From positions 7,232,001 through 7,296,000 of the forward strand of contig NZ_CP022685.1 in assembly GCF_002556545.1 (NCBI RefSeq): DNA of 64,000 bases. The letters run 5' to 3'. Positions 48,472-62,400 of the stretch are shown here, piece by piece (the first letter of the stretch is position 1; the number at the start of each line of letters is the position of its first letter). The translations under genes and the position numbers were made by a program. This stretch comes from Streptomyces formicae (lineage in GTDB: Bacteria; Actinomycetota; Actinomycetes; Streptomycetales; Streptomycetaceae). The notes below the pieces were generated by a model, which worked only from the letters and a program-made list of their open reading frames with translations, had not been told where the DNA came from and did not search any database.

Positions 48472-50907
48472 TCAGAGGGCGGCGCGGCCTCGCCTGCCGT
48501 AGGCCCACACGAGTTCGAGCGCGAGGCCCGCGACCACGGCGCAGCCCACCGAGGCCCAGGGCGCGGTGACGCCGACCAGGCGCAGTTGGAAGAAGTCCTG
48601 CAAGAAGGGGACGAGCAGGACGACGCAGAAGCCCGCCGCCATGGTCAGGACGAGCAGGATCCGCCACCACGTGTACGGGCGGGCGATGATGGCAAGGGCC
48701 CACAGCGCGACGAGGAACAGCGCGAGCGTCGCCGCGGAGGTCTCCGCGTCCAGGTCGTCCGCGTACACCTGCCGCGCCACCAGGTACGCCACCGACGTGG
48801 CGAGCGCGGCGAGCGCGCCCGCGGGGATCGCGAAGCGCAGCACCCGGCCCACGAAGTCGGGCCGCGCGCGCTCCTTGCCGGGGGCGAGCGCCAGGAAGAA
48901 CGCGGGCACGCCGATGGTCAGCGTGCCGATCAGCGTGATGTGCCGGGGCAGGAACGGATAGGGCACGCGCGCGCAGACGATCACGATCGCCATCAGGACC
49001 GAGTAGACGGTCTTGGTGAGGAAGAGGTTGGCGACGCGCTCGACGTTGCCGATGACGCGACGGCCTTCTGCGACCACCGAAGGCAGCGTCGCGAAGCTGT
49101 TGTCGAGCAGCACGATCTGGGCGACCGCGCGGGTGGCGGGGGAGCCCGAGCCCATCGCCACGCCGATGTCGGCGTCCTTGAGGGCGAGCACGTCGTTGAC
49201 GCCGTCGCCGGTCATCGCCACGGTGTGGCCCTGGGACCGCAGGGCCTTGACCATGTCCCGCTTCTGCCGCGGCCCCACCCGGCCGAAGACGCTGCCCCGG
49301 CCGACTGCTTCGGCCAGATCGCGGGGGTCGTCGGGCAGGTAGCGGGCGTCGACGGGGTGGTGCGCGCCCGGCAGGTCGAGCCCGGCGGCCACCGCGCCGA
49401 CGGAGACCGCGTTGTCGCCGGATATCACCTTCGTGGTGACGCCCTGCTCGGCGAAGTACCGCAAGGTGTCGGGGGCTTCCTCGCGGACGCGCTGCTTGAT
49501 GTTGACCAGCGCGCACGGCACCGTCGCGTCCGGCACCGAGGCGGGATCCCGAAGGAGCTCGTCTAGGGGGCGCGAGCAGCGGGCGAGCAGCAGCACCCGC
49601 AGGCCGCGCGCGCCGTAGGTGTCGGCGGCGACGAGCACCGTGTGGCCGGGGCGGAGGAGAGTGTCGGGTGCGCCGATCAGCCAGGTCGACTCGACGCCGC
49701 ACGCCTCCACGAAGGTGGCGCCGCTCCAGCGGCGCGCCGAGGAGAACGGCGCGTTGGCCGTGCGCACCCAGTCGTCGGGGGCCGGATGCGACTCGACGAT
49801 CGCCCGCATGCTCGCGTTGGGCCGTTCGTCGGCGGCGCCGAGCGCGCCGAGCACCGCCGCCACGGGACAGGCCGGGTCCAGCGAGTGCACCTCGTCGACG
49901 TCCATGGACGGCTCGGTGAGCGTGCCCGTCTTGTCCAGGCACACGGTGTCGACGCGGGCCAGGCCCTCGATCGCGGGCAGCTCCTGGACCAGGCACTGCC
50001 GCTTGCCGAGCCGGACCACGCCGACGGCGAAGGCCAGCGAGGTGAGCAGCACGAGGCCCTCGGGCACCATCGGGACCAGGCCGCCCACCATGCGGCGCAC
50101 GGCCTCCGGCACGTCGTCGTCGTTGACCATCAGTTGCGTGATGATCAGCGCGATGCCCGCGGGCACGATGGCGAGCGTCACGAACCGCAGGATCCGGTCG
50201 ATGCCGTTGCGCAGCTCGGAGTTGACCAGGGTGAACCTGCGGGCCTCCTCGGCGAGCCGCGCCGCGTACGCCTCGCGGCCCACCCGGTTCGCGGTGAACG
50301 TGCCGGTGCCCGCCACCACGAAGCTCCCCGAAAGCACGGTGTCACCCGGGCGCTTGACGACCGGATCGGCCTCGCCGGTGAGCAGCGACTCGTCGACCTC
50401 GAGGCCCTCGGCGACGCGGACCAGGCCGTCCACCACGATCCGGTCGCCCTGGGCCAGGTCGACGGTGTCGTCGATGACGATCTCGGACGCGGCGAGCGCC
50501 ACCGGGGCGCCGTCGCGCCACACCCGGGGCCGGGTCTCGCCGATGATGGCGAGCCGGTCCAGGGTCCGCTTGGCGCGGACCTCCTGGACGATGCCGATCA
50601 GGGTGTTGGCGAGGATCACGCCGCCGAACAGGCCGTCCTGGACGGGCCCCACGATCATGATGATCACGAAGAGGACGCCGATGACCGCGTTGATCCGGGT
50701 CAGCAGGTTGGCGCGGACGATCTCCCCGATGCCGCGGCTCGACCGGGCGGGGACGTCGTTGACCCGGCCCCGCGCGACCCGCTCGGCCACCTGGGCGGCG
50801 GTGAGTCCGCGCACCGCGTCGACGGGTCCCCCGGGCACCGGCCCGGCGAAGGCTTCAGGGTCGGCGCCACGACCGCTCTCCTCGTGCGCCTCTACCCGCT
50901 TCTCCAT
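48472..50907 (-). CDS. P-type cation-transporting ATPase
   Basis: 811 residues from ATG 50907; the frame is open further upstream but this ATG has good sequence context. Phosphorylation motif [20 protein letters not shown], actuator [20 protein letters not shown], hinge [20 protein letters not shown], and about ten transmembrane segments with [20 protein letters not shown] in M4 (PxxPEGL, as in Ca2+/Mg2+-type or related P-ATPases). It expels or imports divalent cations. It lies on the opposite strand inside the NRPS locus; it could give self-protection or ion supply (for example to a calcium-dependent product), or be unrelated. Confidence 0.85.
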   Translation of the reverse strand: MEKRVEAHEESGRGADPEAFAGPVPGGPVDAVRGLTAAQVAERVARGRVNDVPARSSRGIGEIVRANLLTRINAVIGVLFVIIMIVGPVQDGLFGGVILANTLIGIVQEVRAKRTLDRLAIIGETRPRVWRDGAPVALAASEIVIDDTVDLAQGDRIVVDGLVRVAEGLEVDESLLTGEADPVVKRPGDTVLSGSFVVAGTGTFTANRVGREAYAARLAEEARRFTLVNSELRNGIDRILRFVTLAIVPAGIALIITQLMVNDDDVPEAVRRMVGGLVPMVPEGLVLLTSLAFAVGVVRLGKRQCLVQELPAIEGLARVDTVCLDKTGTLTEPSMDVDEVHSLDPACPVAAVLGALGAADERPNASMRAIVESHPAPDDWVRTANAPFSSARRWSGATFVEACGVESTWLIGAPDTLLRPGHTVLVAADTYGARGLRVLLLARCSRPLDELLRDPASVPDATVPCALVNIKQRVREEAPDTLRYFAEQGVTTKVISGDNAVSVGAVAAGLDLPGAHHPVDARYLPDDPRDLAEAVGRGSVFGRVGPRQKRDMVKALRSQGHTVAMTGDGVNDVLALKDADIGVAMGSGSPATRAVAQIVLLDNSFATLPSVVAEGRRVIGNVERVANLFLTKTVYSVLMAIVIVCARVPYPFLPRHITLIGTLTIGVPAFFLALAPGKERARPDFVGRVLRFAIPAGALAALATSVAYLVARQVYADDLDAETSAATLALFLVALWALAIIARPYTWWRILLVLTMAAGFCVVLLVPFLQDFFQLRLVGVTAPWASVGCAVVAGLALELVWAYGRRGRAAL

Positions 50908-51203
50908 GCTTCCGGTGCCCTCCGCACTCGTCGTGCCGGGCCGCTCCCTCCGTGGGGAACGGCCCGGCTGCGTGTCCAGGAGAGACCGTAGAAGCGGGGC
51001 AGAGGCCCCCACCAGGCACTAACGGTAGGACGTGGCCTGCACTTTCGATGGAGCGGGCGCCTCCGGACGGGCTCGGCCGACCAGCGGCCGTGGCCCCACG
51101 TGGAGGGGGCCGAGGACGGTCCCCTGAAGGTCGAACTAGGCTTCGACGAGGAGAGCGACGCCTGGCGCTCCACCACCGACCGCCCGGGAAAGGAACACGC
51201 GCC

Positions 51204-51419
51204 ATGACCAACCCCTTCGAGAACGACGACGCCCCGTACCTGGTCCTCGTGAACGACGAGAACCAGCACTCCCTGTGGCCCGTGTTCGTCGACGTGCCCG
51301 AGGGCTGGCGGTCCGTCTTCGGCGAGGCCGCCCGTAAGGACTGTCTCGACTACATCGAGCGGAACTGGAGCGACATGCGGCCCAAGAGCCTCGTCGACGC
51401 CATGGACGGGAGCAAGTGA
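51204..51419 (+). CDS. MbtH-like protein
   Basis: 71 residues with the full family pattern: [60 protein letters not shown] (NxEQYSLWP and WTDMRP-like). MbtH proteins bind and activate adenylation domains. AAAGGAAC lies upstream of the ATG, and the gene lies 136 bases ahead of the first NRPS gene, so it should serve that assembly line. Confidence 0.95.
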   Translation: MTNPFENDDAPYLVLVNDENQHSLWPVFVDVPEGWRSVFGEAARKDCLDYIERNWSDMRPKSLVDAMDGSK

Positions 51420-51555
51420 CCCCGGCCGCACCGGCCGTCCCCGCACGTCCCGCTCCCTCGGTGCCGCACGGGCCGCTCAGTATGCCGACATGACCCTCCA
51501 TCCACTTATAACGCGCCAATAAGACCCGCATACCGCGATCTTCGACACTGTCGGC

Positions 51556-54500
51556 GTGTCAGACCCCCATGCGTACCGAGCAGCGAGCGCCGCGCAGCAA
51601 GGCGTCTGGCTGGCCCACCAGTTGGACCCCGGCAGCACGCTCTACCACTGCGGGGTCCGCCTCGTCGTCGAAGGCCCCGGCCTCGACGTGCCGCTGCTGC
51701 GCGAGGCCGTGCGGCGCGCGGTCACCGAGGCCGAGACGCTGCGGACGCGGTTCGTCGCCCACGAGGACGAACTGCGCGTGCGGATCGCGGACGTGCCCGA
51801 GGAGCCGCTGACCGTCGTCGACCTGCGGGCCGGACCCGAGGCGGAGCGCGAGGCCGCCGCCCGCGCGTGGACGGACGCCGACCTCGCCGCCCCCATGGAC
51901 CCGGCCCGCGGCCCGCTCGCCGCGCACACCCTGCTCCGGATTGCCGACGACCGGGCCTGGCTGCACCTGCGCTACCACCACATCACCCTCGACGGGTACG
52001 GCCAGAACCTCTACCTGCGCCGCCTCGGCGACCTCTACAGCGCCCTGGTGGCGGGCCGCGACCCGGGGCCGAGCCCCTTCGTGCCACTGGGGCGGCTCCT
52101 GGACGAGGACGCGCGCTACCGCGCCTCCGACCGCCACGCCCGCGACCGTGCCCACTGGCTGCGGGAGTTCACCGGCGCGCCCGTGCCCGCCACCCTCGCG
52201 GGCCGCTCCGCGCCGCCCGGCGCCGAGGTGCTGCGCAGCGCCGTACGGCTGCCGGGGGAGCGCGTACGGGGGCTCCTGGACGCGGTGCCGGACGCCGTGG
52301 GCCGCTGGTCGCTGCTGGTCGTCGCCGCCACCGCCGCCTATCTGCACAGGATCGGCGGCGCCCGCGAGGTGGTCATCGGGCTGCCGCTCGCCGCCCGGGT
52401 GGGCGGGGCGTCGGTCACCACCCCCTCCATGGCGGTGAACGTGCTGCCGCTGCGGATCGCCCTCGACGAGACGACGACGTTCGCCGGACTGGTCGCCCAG
52501 GCCCGGGCGAAGGTCAGCGAGGCGATCAGGCACCAGCGCTACCGGGGCGAGGAACTCCGCGCGGAACTCGGCCTTTCGGGCGCCTCCGACGACCTGCACG
52601 GCCCGTCCGTGAACACCATCGCCTACGAGGAGGAACCGTCCTTCGCGGACCTGCGCGTCACCCGCCACCAGGTCATGACGGGGCCCGTCAAGGACCTGTC
52701 GGTGGTCGCCGTCGGCACCCAGGACGGCGAGGGCGGCGTCCTCCTCGAACTGGAGGCCAACCCCGCGGTGTACGACGCGGCCGGGCTGACCCGGCACCGC
52801 GACCGCTTCACCGCGTTCCTCGACGCGCTCGCCCGCACCCCCGACGAGCCGGTCGACGACGTCGACGTGCTCGGCGACACCGAGCGGGAGCTGCTGCGCG
52901 CCTGGCGCGACACCGGCACGGACGCGCCGCCGCCCACGGCGAGCCTCGCGCGCCTCTTCGAACGCCAGGCACGCCTGCGCCCCGACGCGACGGCCCTCGT
53001 CGACGTCGACTCCGAACAGGCCCTCACGTACGGGGAGTTGAACGCCCGCGCCGACTGGCTTGCCCGGCGCCTCACCGCGAGCGGCGTGGCCCCCGGCGAC
53101 CTCGTCGCGCTCCTGATGCGGCGCTCGGCCCACCTGGTGGTGGCGATCCTCGCGACGCTCAAGGCGGGCGCGGGCTACGTGCCGCTGCACCGGGGGCACC
53201 CGCCGGAGCGGTCCCGCGGGATCCTCGCCGACACGGCGGCGCGCGCCCTGCTCACCGACGACGTGGCGGGCGCGCACCCGGTGACGGCCGGGGGCGGGCC
53301 GCCCGTGATCGAGGTGGGCGACGCCGAGACGGAAGGGCCGGGCGCGGACACGCCAGGCGCGGGCACGCCGGGCGCGGACGTCCCCGGTGATGCCGTCGCG
53401 TACGTGATGTTCACCTCCGGCTCCACAGGGCTGCCCAAGGGCGTGGCCGTCACCCACGCCAACGTGGCGGCCTTCGCCCTCGACCGGTGCTGGAGCGACG
53501 ACGTCGCCGAGTGCGTCGTCTTCCACGCCAACCACGCCTTCGACGCCTCCACCTACGAATTGTGGGTGCCCCTGCTGCGCGGCGGCCGCGTCGTCGTGGC
53601 ACCGGAGGCACCGCCCACGGCCGAGCACATCGGGCGGCTCATCGCCACCCACCGTGCCACCAACTTCCATGCCACCGCGGGGCTTTTCCGGGTGCTCGCG
53701 CAGGAGGCGCCGCACGTCTTCGCCGGGCTGCGGGAGATCTCCACCGGCGGCGACGTGGTCTCCGCCGACGCGATCCGCGCACTCCAGCGGGCCTGCCCCG
53801 ACCTGGTGGTCCGCACCACCTACGGCCCGACCGAGACCACCGCGTTCGCCACCCACCTTCCGTTCACCGCCGCCGACCCGGTGCCCGACACCGTGCCCAT
53901 CGGCCGCCCCATGGACCACACCCGAGCCCATGTCCTCGACGCCCGGCTGCGCCCCGTGCCCATCGGCGTCCCCGGCGAGCTGTACGTCGCGGGCGCGGGC
54001 GTCGCCCGCGGTTACTGGGGTCGGCCCTCGCTCACCGCGGGGCGCTTCCTGCCCGACCCCTTCGGGGCGCCGGGAGAGCGCATGTACCGCACCGGGGACA
54101 TCGCCAGATGGCGGCCCGACGGCACGCTCGACCATCTGGAGCGCGCCGACGACCAGGTCAAGGTCCGGGGCTTCCGCATCGAGCCCGGTGAGATCGAGTC
54201 GGCCCTCAGGCGCCGCCCCGAGATCGGCCAAGCGGTGGCTCTGGTACGGGAGTTCAGGGGCGACGGCGCGGACAAGCGGCTCGTCGCCTACGTCGTGCCA
54301 TCGGGCGGGCCCGGCGCCGCCCCCGACCCCGGCGTCCTGCGCACCGCACTGGCCGAACAGTTGCCCGACTACATGGTGCCCGCCGCCTTCGTCGTCATGG
54401 ACGCGCTGCCGATCACGGCGAACGGCAAGCTCGACCGCGCGGCCCTGCCCGCCCCCGACTTCGGGGCGCCGACCCCGGGCAGGTCCCCGCGCACCCCGCT

Positions 54501-57500
54501 GGAGGCCACCCTGTGCGGGCTCTTCGCCGACGTCCTCGGTGTCGACCGCGTCGGCATCGACGACAGCTTCTTCGACCTGGGCGGACACTCCCTGACGGCC
54601 ACGCGCCTCGCGGGTCGGGTGCGCTCCGCGCTCGGCCTCGAACTGGAGATGCGGGCACTGTTCGAGACGCCCACGGTCGCCGCGCTGTCCGCGGGCCTGT
54701 CCCGCGTGCGGCGCACAGGACCGCCGCTGCTTCCGGTGCCCGAGGCCGCCCGCCCCGACCCGCTGCCGCTCTCGTACGCGCAGCGCCGCCTCTGGCTCAT
54801 CGAGCAGCTCGAAGGCCCTGGCGCCACGTACAACATGCCGCTGGCCCTGCGTCTGAGGGGCCCGCTCGATCGCACGGCGCTCGCCCTCGCCCTGTCCGAC
54901 CTCACCGAGCGGCACGCGAGCCTGCGCACGGTCTTCCCGCAGGGGCCCGAGGGGCGGCCCCACCAGCGGATCCTCACCGGCGCCGCGGGCACACCCGCGC
55001 TGACCGTGCGCGACGCGGCCCCCGACGAAGTGCGGGGGCTGCTCGCCGCCGAGGCCGCGCGCGGCTTCGACCTCACCCGGGACCTCCCGCTGCGCGCCAC
55101 CCTGTGGCACGTCGGCGCCGACGTGCACGTCCTGCTCCTGGTCATCCACCACATCGCGGGCGACGCCTGGTCGCTCCCGCCGCTGCTTCGCGACCTGTCC
55201 ACGGCGTACGCGGCCCGGCGCGCGGGCGACGACGCCGACCTGCCGCCGCTGCCCGTGAGCTACGCCGACTACACGCTGTGGCAGCGCGCGTTCCTCGGCG
55301 ACCCCGACGACGACGAGAGCCCCGCCGCCACGCAACTCGCCTACTGGCGAGAGACGTTGGACGGACTGCCGCAAGAACTCGCGCTGCCCTGCGACCGGCC
55401 GCGCCCGCAGGCCGCCTCCCACCGGGGCGGCTCCGTGCCGCTCGTCATCGACGCGCACCTGCACGAGCGGATCGGACGGCTCGCCCGCGCGGGCGGCGCC
55501 AGCGCGTTCATGATCGTCCAGGCCGCCGTCGCCGCCCTGCTCACCCGGCTCGGCGCGGGCGAGGACATCCCCGTCGGGGCGCCGGTCGCCGGGCGCACGG
55601 ACGAGGCGCTCGACGACCTGGTGGGCTTCTTCGTCAACACCCTGGTCCTGCGCACCGACACCTCGGGCGACCCGACGTTCCGGGAGCTCCTGGCCCGGGT
55701 CAGGGACCGCGACCTCTCCGCCTACGCGCACCAGGACCTGCCCTTCGACCGGCTCGTCGAGGCGCTCAACCCCCGGCGCTCGCTCGCCAGGCACCCGCTG
55801 TTCCAGGTGATGATCGCCTTCCAGGGGGTGGCCGACGGGATCGCGGAGTTCGCCGGGGCCGAGGTGGCGCGCGAGCCGCTCGCCGCGCCCGCCGTCAAGT
55901 TCGACCTCTCCTTCGAGCTCGCGGAACGGTTCGCCCCCGACGGGACGGCCGCCGGGATCACCGGCACCGTCGAGTACGCGACGGACCTGTTCGACGCGGC
56001 CACGGCGGAGGGCATCGCGCGACGGCTCGTCCGGTTCGTCGACGCGGTCACCGCCGACGCCGATCAGCCCCTGAGCGCGGTCGACATCCTCGAACCCGCC
56101 GAGCGGGCGCGGCTGTTGACCGAGTGGAACGACACGCGAGCCGACCTCGCCGAAGCCACCGTGCCGGAGCTCTTCGCGGCGCGCGCGGACGAGACGCCGG
56201 ATGCCGTCGCGCTCGTCTTCAGGGACACCGAGCTGACGTACCGCGAACTGGAGGCGCGCGCGGAGCGCCTCGCCCGGCACCTGACCGGCCTCGGCGCGGG
56301 CCCCGAACGCGTCGTGGGCGTCGCGCTCCCGCGCTCCACCGAACTGATCGTCACGCTCCTCGCCGTGCTCAAGGCGGGCGCGGCCTTCCTGCCGCTCGAT
56401 CCGCAACTGCCGGCGGAACGACTGGAGTTCATGCTCAAGAACGCCGATCCGTTGTGCGTGGTGACGCGCGGGGACGTCGCCGAGGGGCTGCCGACGGCGG
56501 GATGCGCGGTGGTGGTGCCCGACGAGGTGGGGGACGGTCCGGGCGACGCCCTCCTCGGCACGGCCGCCCCGGCCCTCGCGGGCGGACAGCACCCCGCCTA
56601 CGTCCTCTACACCTCGGGCTCGACCGGGCGGCCCAAGGGCGTCCTCGTGACCCGCGAAGGGCTCGCCAACCGGCTGGCCTGGATGCAGGAGCGCTACGGC
56701 CTGACCCCCGGCGACCGCGTGCTCCAGAAGACGCCCGCGAGCTTCGACGTCTCCGTCTGGGAGTTCTTCTGGCCGCTGGTGCGCGGCGCGACACTGGTCG
56801 TCGCCGAGCCCGATGGGCACAAGGACCCGGACTACCTGGCCGACGCGATCCGCGCGCACGGCGTGACCGTCGTCCACTTCGTACCGTCGATGCTCCGCGC
56901 CTACCTCCAGGCGCCGAAGGCCGCCGAACCCTCCGCGCTGCGACGGGTGTTCTGCAGCGGCGAGGCCCTCACGCGGGAGCTGGAGGCCGCCTTCCACGCC
57001 ACGGTGGACGCGCCGCTGTCCAACCTCTACGGGCCGACCGAGACGGCCGTGGACGTCACGGCGTGGGACTGCCGCGCCGACGACGGGACGGCCGAGGGAC
57101 CGGTGCCGATCGGCATGCCGGTGGCGAACACCCGCCTCTACGTCCTGGACCGGCGGCTCGGTCTCGTGCCGCCCGGTGTGGTGGGGGAGTTGTACGTGGC
57201 GGGCGTGCAGTTGGCGCGCGGCTACGTGCGCCGTCCAGGACTCTCTGCGGAGCGGTTCGTCGCGGATCCGTACGCCGCCTCGTACGGCGTCGCGGGTGAA
57301 CGCATGTACCGCACCGGTGACTTGGCGCGTCGGCGCCCCGACGGGCAGGTCGAGTACGTCGGCCGCGTGGACGACCAGGTGAAGGTGCGCGGCTTCCGCA
57401 TCGAGCCCGGTGAGGTCGAGGCGGCGCTGCTCGGGCACCCCCGGGTGGCACAGGCCGCCGTGGTGGTCCGCGCGGACGGGCCCGGCGAGCCCCGGCTCAT

Positions 57501-59457
57501 CGGCTACGTGGTGCCGTCCGGCGGCGGCTGCGATCCGGCGGACGTGCGGCGCTCCGTGCGGGACCTGCTCCCCGACTACATGGTGCCCGCCGCCGTCGTG
57601 GCGCTCGACGCGCTGCCGGTGACGGTCAACGGCAAGCTCGACCGCGCGGCGCTCCCCGCGCCCGGCTTCACCGCGGCCCCCGGCGGGCGGGCTCCCCGCA
57701 CGCCGCGCGAACGCACGCTGTGCGCGCTGTTCGCCGAGGTGCTCGCGGTGGAATCCGTCACCGTCGACGACGGCTTCTTCGACCTCGGCGGCGACAGCAT
57801 CCTCTCCATCGACCTGGTCAGCAGGGCCCGCGCGGCCGGTCTCGTCCTCACCCCCGGCGATGTGTTTCGCTGCGGCACGGTCGCCGAACTCGCCGACGTG
57901 GCGCGGGACGCGGCCGACGGGGCGAGGGCCGCGGTGCCCGCCGAGACGGCGGCCACGGGTGAGCTGGAGCCCACCCCGGTCATGCACTGGCTGCGCGAAC
58001 GCGGCGGCCGGGCCGACGCCTTCCACCAGTCGGTGCTCGTGTGGACCCCCGCCGGGCTCGACGAGGCGGGCCTGATCTCGGCGCTCGACGCCCTGGGCCG
58101 CCATCATGACGCGCTGCGGCTGCGCCTGGACGTCGACGATCACGGGTACGAGGGCGGCGCGCGATGGCGGCCTCATCTCCCTGATGCCGGGTCCTTCGAC
58201 GCGGCGGGATGCGTACGCCGCGTCGACGTGACCGGTCTCGACGAAGCGGGCCTGCGTGCTCGCGTCGCGGAGGAGACGGTGGCCGCGGAGGGCCGACTGC
58301 GGCCGGGCGATGGGGTGGTGCTCCAGGCGGTCTGGTGCGACGCGGGCCCCGAAAGCTGCGGTCAACTCGTCCTCGTCGCGCATCACTTGGCCGTCGACGC
58401 GGTGTCCTGGCGGATCCTGCTCGGCGATCTCGCGGCGGCCTGGGGGGCCGTGGCGGCCGGCCGCGATCCCGTACTGGCCCCCGTGGGCACCTCGCTGCGC
58501 GCCTGGGCGGCGGCGCTCGTGGCCGAGTCGCGTTCGGCACGCCGCGAGGCCGAGCTGCCCGCCTGGACCGACATCCTGCGAACGCCCGAACCTCCGCTGG
58601 GCGGCCGCGCCCTGGACCCGGCAAGGGACCTGGGGGAGACCGCGAGATCCCTCACGGTCACCGTCCCCGACCGGGACGTGGACCCGCTCCTGAACGGGCT
58701 CACCGCCGCCTACCGCACCGACGTGCCGACGGTCCTGCTCGCCGGGCTCGCCCTCGCCGTCGGCGCGTGGCGCCACGGAGAAGGCGGGCAGGGCGGTGGG
58801 AGCGTACTCGTCGACGTGGAGGGCCACGGCCGCGAGGAGACGCTCGTGCCGGGCGCCGACGTGAGCCGGACCGTGGGCTGGTTCACGACGCTGCATCCCG
58901 TACGGCTCGACGCGGACGGGTGGGACGCGGTCCTGGACGGTGGGCCCGAGGCGGGTGCCGTACTCAAGCGGATCAAGGAACAACTGCGCGCGGTACCGGA
59001 CCACGGCGTGGGCCACGGCCTGTTGCGCCACCTCAACTCCCGGACGGCACCGGCCCTCGCCGCGCTCGCCCGGCCCCAGATCCTCTTCAACCACCTGGGG
59101 CGGCTCACGTCCGCCGCCGCGGGCGCGCCCGAACCCTGGCGGCCCGTCGCCGCGCCGCAGGGGCCGCCGCGCGGCACCCCGGGGCTTCCCCTGTCCCACG
59201 CCCTTGAGATCACCACGCTGGTCGAGGACCGCGGCGCGGGGCCGCGGCTGCGGCTCACGCTGTCCTGGCCCGGCGGCCTGCTGACCGAACCCGACGTGGC
59301 CTCCCTCGCCCGTACCTGGCTGGCCGGACTGAGCGCGCTGGCCCGGCACGCGGAGCGGCCCGACGCGGGCGGCAGGTCGCCGTCCGACCTCGCGCTCGTC
59401 TCCCTCAGCCAGGAACAGATCGAGCGCCTCGAAAACACCTGGAGGACTTCGCGGTGA
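51556..59457 (+). CDS. NRPS, modules 1-2: C-A-T-C-A-T-E
   Basis: 2633 residues from GTG 51556. C1: HHITLDGYG near 141 (active HHxxxDG), N-terminus [12 protein letters not shown] recalls starter C domains. A1: [11 protein letters not shown] ~619, FDASTYELW ~662, YGPTETT ~755, NGKLD ~956. T1: LGGHSLTAT ~1008. C2: HHIAGDAWS ~1198. A2: [11 protein letters not shown] ~1685, FDVSVWEFF ~1730. T2: LGGDSILS ~2076. [11 protein letters not shown] ~2276. My eye-derived A-domain codes are D-A-Y-H-S-G-T-A-F for A1 (no match I know) and D-V-W-H-F-S-L-V-D for A2, a serine code. With the E domain, D-Ser is predicted. An initial C domain with no upstream module fits acylated first residues. Its stop overlaps the next NRPS start (GTGA). 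Confidence 0.93.
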   Translation: MSDPHAYRAASAAQQGVWLAHQLDPGSTLYHCGVRLVVEGPGLDVPLLREAVRRAVTEAETLRTRFVAHEDELRVRIADVPEEPLTVVDLRAGPEAEREAAARAWTDADLAAPMDPARGPLAAHTLLRIADDRAWLHLRYHHITLDGYGQNLYLRRLGDLYSALVAGRDPGPSPFVPLGRLLDEDARYRASDRHARDRAHWLREFTGAPVPATLAGRSAPPGAEVLRSAVRLPGERVRGLLDAVPDAVGRWSLLVVAATAAYLHRIGGAREVVIGLPLAARVGGASVTTPSMAVNVLPLRIALDETTTFAGLVAQARAKVSEAIRHQRYRGEELRAELGLSGASDDLHGPSVNTIAYEEEPSFADLRVTRHQVMTGPVKDLSVVAVGTQDGEGGVLLELEANPAVYDAAGLTRHRDRFTAFLDALARTPDEPVDDVDVLGDTERELLRAWRDTGTDAPPPTASLARLFERQARLRPDATALVDVDSEQALTYGELNARADWLARRLTASGVAPGDLVALLMRRSAHLVVAILATLKAGAGYVPLHRGHPPERSRGILADTAARALLTDDVAGAHPVTAGGGPPVIEVGDAETEGPGADTPGAGTPGADVPGDAVAYVMFTSGSTGLPKGVAVTHANVAAFALDRCWSDDVAECVVFHANHAFDASTYELWVPLLRGGRVVVAPEAPPTAEHIGRLIATHRATNFHATAGLFRVLAQEAPHVFAGLREISTGGDVVSADAIRALQRACPDLVVRTTYGPTETTAFATHLPFTAADPVPDTVPIGRPMDHTRAHVLDARLRPVPIGVPGELYVAGAGVARGYWGRPSLTAGRFLPDPFGAPGERMYRTGDIARWRPDGTLDHLERADDQVKVRGFRIEPGEIESALRRRPEIGQAVALVREFRGDGADKRLVAYVVPSGGPGAAPDPGVLRTALAEQLPDYMVPAAFVVMDALPITANGKLDRAALPAPDFGAPTPGRSPRTPLEATLCGLFADVLGVDRVGIDDSFFDLGGHSLTATRLAGRVRSALGLELEMRALFETPTVAALSAGLSRVRRTGPPLLPVPEAARPDPLPLSYAQRRLWLIEQLEGPGATYNMPLALRLRGPLDRTALALALSDLTERHASLRTVFPQGPEGRPHQRILTGAAGTPALTVRDAAPDEVRGLLAAEAARGFDLTRDLPLRATLWHVGADVHVLLLVIHHIAGDAWSLPPLLRDLSTAYAARRAGDDADLPPLPVSYADYTLWQRAFLGDPDDDESPAATQLAYWRETLDGLPQELALPCDRPRPQAASHRGGSVPLVIDAHLHERIGRLARAGGASAFMIVQAAVAALLTRLGAGEDIPVGAPVAGRTDEALDDLVGFFVNTLVLRTDTSGDPTFRELLARVRDRDLSAYAHQDLPFDRLVEALNPRRSLARHPLFQVMIAFQGVADGIAEFAGAEVAREPLAAPAVKFDLSFELAERFAPDGTAAGITGTVEYATDLFDAATAEGIARRLVRFVDAVTADADQPLSAVDILEPAERARLLTEWNDTRADLAEATVPELFAARADETPDAVALVFRDTELTYRELEARAERLARHLTGLGAGPERVVGVALPRSTELIVTLLAVLKAGAAFLPLDPQLPAERLEFMLKNADPLCVVTRGDVAEGLPTAGCAVVVPDEVGDGPGDALLGTAAPALAGGQHPAYVLYTSGSTGRPKGVLVTREGLANRLAWMQERYGLTPGDRVLQKTPASFDVSVWEFFWPLVRGATLVVAEPDGHKDPDYLADAIRAHGVTVVHFVPSMLRAYLQAPKAAEPSALRRVFCSGEALTRELEAAFHATVDAPLSNLYGPTETAVDVTAWDCRADDGTAEGPVPIGMPVANTRLYVLDRRLGLVPPGVVGELYVAGVQLARGYVRRPGLSAERFVADPYAASYGVAGERMYRTGDLARRRPDGQVEYVGRVDDQVKVRGFRIEPGEVEAALLGHPRVAQAAVVVRADGPGEPRLIGYVVPSGGGCDPADVRRSVRDLLPDYMVPAAVVALDALPVTVNGKLDRAALPAPGFTAAPGGRAPRTPRERTLCALFAEVLAVESVTVDDGFFDLGGDSILSIDLVSRARAAGLVLTPGDVFRCGTVAELADVARDAADGARAAVPAETAATGELEPTPVMHWLRERGGRADAFHQSVLVWTPAGLDEAGLISALDALGRHHDALRLRLDVDDHGYEGGARWRPHLPDAGSFDAAGCVRRVDVTGLDEAGLRARVAEETVAAEGRLRPGDGVVLQAVWCDAGPESCGQLVLVAHHLAVDAVSWRILLGDLAAAWGAVAAGRDPVLAPVGTSLRAWAAALVAESRSARREAELPAWTDILRTPEPPLGGRALDPARDLGETARSLTVTVPDRDVDPLLNGLTAAYRTDVPTVLLAGLALAVGAWRHGEGGQGGGSVLVDVEGHGREETLVPGADVSRTVGWFTTLHPVRLDADGWDAVLDGGPEAGAVLKRIKEQLRAVPDHGVGHGLLRHLNSRTAPALAALARPQILFNHLGRLTSAAAGAPEPWRPVAAPQGPPRGTPGLPLSHALEITTLVEDRGAGPRLRLTLSWPGGLLTEPDVASLARTWLAGLSALARHAERPDAGGRSPSDLALVSLSQEQIERLENTWRTSR

Positions 59458-62400
59458 GCGCGGAAATCGAAGACATCCTGCCGCTGTCCCCGTTGCAGGA
59501 AGGGCTGCTCTACCACGCCCAGCACGGCACGGAGGGCGCGGCGGGCACGGTCGACGGCTACGGCGTCCAGCTGATCCTGCGCCTCGCGGGCCCCCTGGAC
59601 CACGCCCGCCTCCGAGCCGCCTGCGGCGCCCTGCTGGCCCGCCACGCCAACCTCCGCGCCGCGTTCCTCCACGAGGACCTGGACCGCCCGGTGCAGCTGA
59701 TCGCGGCCGAGGTGGAGACGCCCTGGCGGGAGCATGACCTGAGGGGGGTGGGCGCGGGTGCGGCGCCTGTGGCGGAGTCCTTCGCGGCAGCCGATGCGGA
59801 CCTGCCCCCCGCCCCGCAAGCCGTCGCCGCGCAGTTGCTCCGCGAGGAGCGCGAGCGCGGGTTCGATCTGACGCGGCCGCCCCTGCTGCGGTTCGCGCTC
59901 GTGCAACTCGCGGACGACGAGCACCTGTTGGCGTTCACCCACCACCACATCCTCCTCGACGGCTGGTCCGTCCCCGTCCTCGTACGCGAACTGCTCACGC
60001 TCTACGCCCACCACGGCGACCCCGCGCCGCTGCCCCGGGTCCGTCCCTTCCGCGACTACCTGGCCTGGCTCGCCGGGCGGGACCGGGAGGCGTCGCTCGG
60101 CGTGTGGTCGGCGGCGCTCGCCGGGATCGAAGGACCCACCCGGCTCGCCCCCGAGGCGGCCCCCGCGAGCCCCGGCGCCGCCGCACGGGCGCCCGCGCAC
60201 CTGACCACCGACCTCGACGAGCGCCTCACCGCGGACCTGCGCACCCGCGCCGCGGCGGGCGGGCTGACCCTCAACACCCTGATCCAGGGCGCCTGGGCAG
60301 TGCTCCTGCACAAGCTGACGGGACGCGACGACGTGGTGTTCGGCGGCGTCGTGTCGGTGCGGCCGCCGGAGCTGCCCGGCGTGGCCGACATGGTGGGACT
60401 GCTCATCAACACGCTGCCCGTGCGCGTCCGGGTCGCACCGGACGACAGCCTCGGCGCCGTCTGCGCCCGCCTCCAGGACGAGCAGTCCCGGCTGATCGAC
60501 CACCAGTACATCGGGCTCGCCGAGCTGCAACGCGTCGCGGGTAAGGGCGAGTTGTTCGACACGGTCGTCGTTCACGAGAACTACCCCGTCGACACCGAGG
60601 CCACCGCGGACCCGAACACGCCGGGACCGCGCGTCACCGGCACCGAGGACCACGGCGGCACGCACTACCCGCTGGCCCTGATCACCCACCCCGGCGACCG
60701 GCTGCGGCTGCGCCTGGACCACAGGACCGACCTCTTCGACGCGGCCGCCGCGCGCGACATCCTGGACCGCCTCGTACGGATCCTGCGGGCTGCGGCGACG
60801 GGCCCCGGGCGCCCGGTGGCCCGCACGGACGTCCTGTCCGCGACGGAGCGCGGGCGCGCCCTCACCGACTGGGGCCGCGGCGCCCCGCAGAGAGGCCACG
60901 GCCCGCTGCCCGTCCCCGGCGAGCCCGACCTGTCGCGGCTCTTCGCGGCCCAGGCGGCCAGGACCCCGGACCGGATCGCGGTCGTGGACGGCGGGACCCG
61001 GCTGACCTACCGCGAACTGGACGTGCGCGCCGAGGCGTTGGCCCGCGAGCTCGTGGAGTGCGGGGCCGGCCCCGGGCGGCACGTCGCCGTCGCGATGGAC
61101 CGCTCGGCGGACCTCGTGGTGGCGCTGCTCGCCGTCGTGCGGTCGGGCGCCGCCTACGTGCCGATCGACACCCGCTGGCCCGCGGAGCGGCGCCGGTTCA
61201 TCCTGCGCGACACCGACGCGCACGTCCTGCTCCCCGACGCGTGGGCGCCGCGCACCCTCACCCAGGACGCCGCCCGCGCCCCGCGCTGCGGGACCGCCGC
61301 GGCCCACCCCGACGCCCTCGCGTACGTGATGTACACCTCCGGCTCCACGGGCCTGCCCAAGGGCGTCGCCGTCACGCACCGCGACGTGATCGCCCTCGCG
61401 GCGGACGCGCGGTTCACCGGCGGCGCGCACGACCGGGTCCTGCTGCACTCGTCGCACGCCTTCGACGCCGCCACCTACGAGATCTGGGTGCCGCTCCTCA
61501 ACGGCGGCCGGGTCGTCGTGGCGCCCCCCGGCGAACTGACCGCGCCCGCCGTCAAGGGGCTCGTCGCCGAACAAGGCCTGACCGCCGCGTTCTTGACGAT
61601 CGGTCTGTTCCGGCTGCTCGCCGAGGAGGCGGCGGACTGCTTCGGCGGCCTCCGCGAGGTGTGGACGGGCGGCGAACGCGTGCCGCCCGAGCCGCTGCGC
61701 GCCGTGCTCGACGCCTGCCCCGGCACCACCGTCGTCGCCGTGTACGGGCCGACCGAGACGACGACCTTCGCCACCTGCCGGGCGTTCGCACCGGGCGACC
61801 GGGTCCCGGACACCGTGCCGATCGGCGGCCCGATGGACGGCACCCGCACCTACGTGCTCGACCGCTCCCTCGGGCTCGTCCCGCCGGGCACCGTGGGGGA
61901 GCTGTACGTGGCGGGCGCGGGGCTGGCCCGTGGCTACGTGCGGCGCCCCGGCCTGTCGGCCGAGCGCTTCGTCGCGGATCCGTACGCCGATTCGTACGGA
62001 GTGCCCGGCGGGCGCATGTACCGCACGGGCGACCTGGCGCGCTGGACGCCCGAGGGGCGACTGGAGTTCGCCGGGCGCGCCGACACCCAGGTGAAGGTGC
62101 GCGGCTTCCGCATCGAGCCCGGCGAGGTCGAGACGGTGCTCCTGGCCCAGCCGGGCGTCGGGCACGCCGCGGTCGTCGTCCGCGAGGACAGGCCGGGCGA
62201 CCGGCGGCTCGTCGCCTACGTGGTGCCGGGCAGCGGCCGCGCGACCGACGAGGTCGACACGGCGCGGCTCACCGACGCGCTGGCCGAACAGCTTCCTGGG
62301 CACATGGTGCCTTCGGCCGTCGTCGTACTCGGCGCGCTGCCGCTGACCGTCAACGGCAAGCTGGACCGCAGCGCGCTCCCGGCCCCCGGGCACGCCACCG

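Noticed and set aside
51559..59349. A huge open frame on the minus strand opposite the first NRPS gene (and similar ones opposite the other NRPS, KAS and cluster genes).
   Set aside because: It mirrors the GC-rich codon bias of the true gene; its translation is Arg/Gly/Pro/His-rich with no domains, while the plus strand shows complete NRPS motifs.
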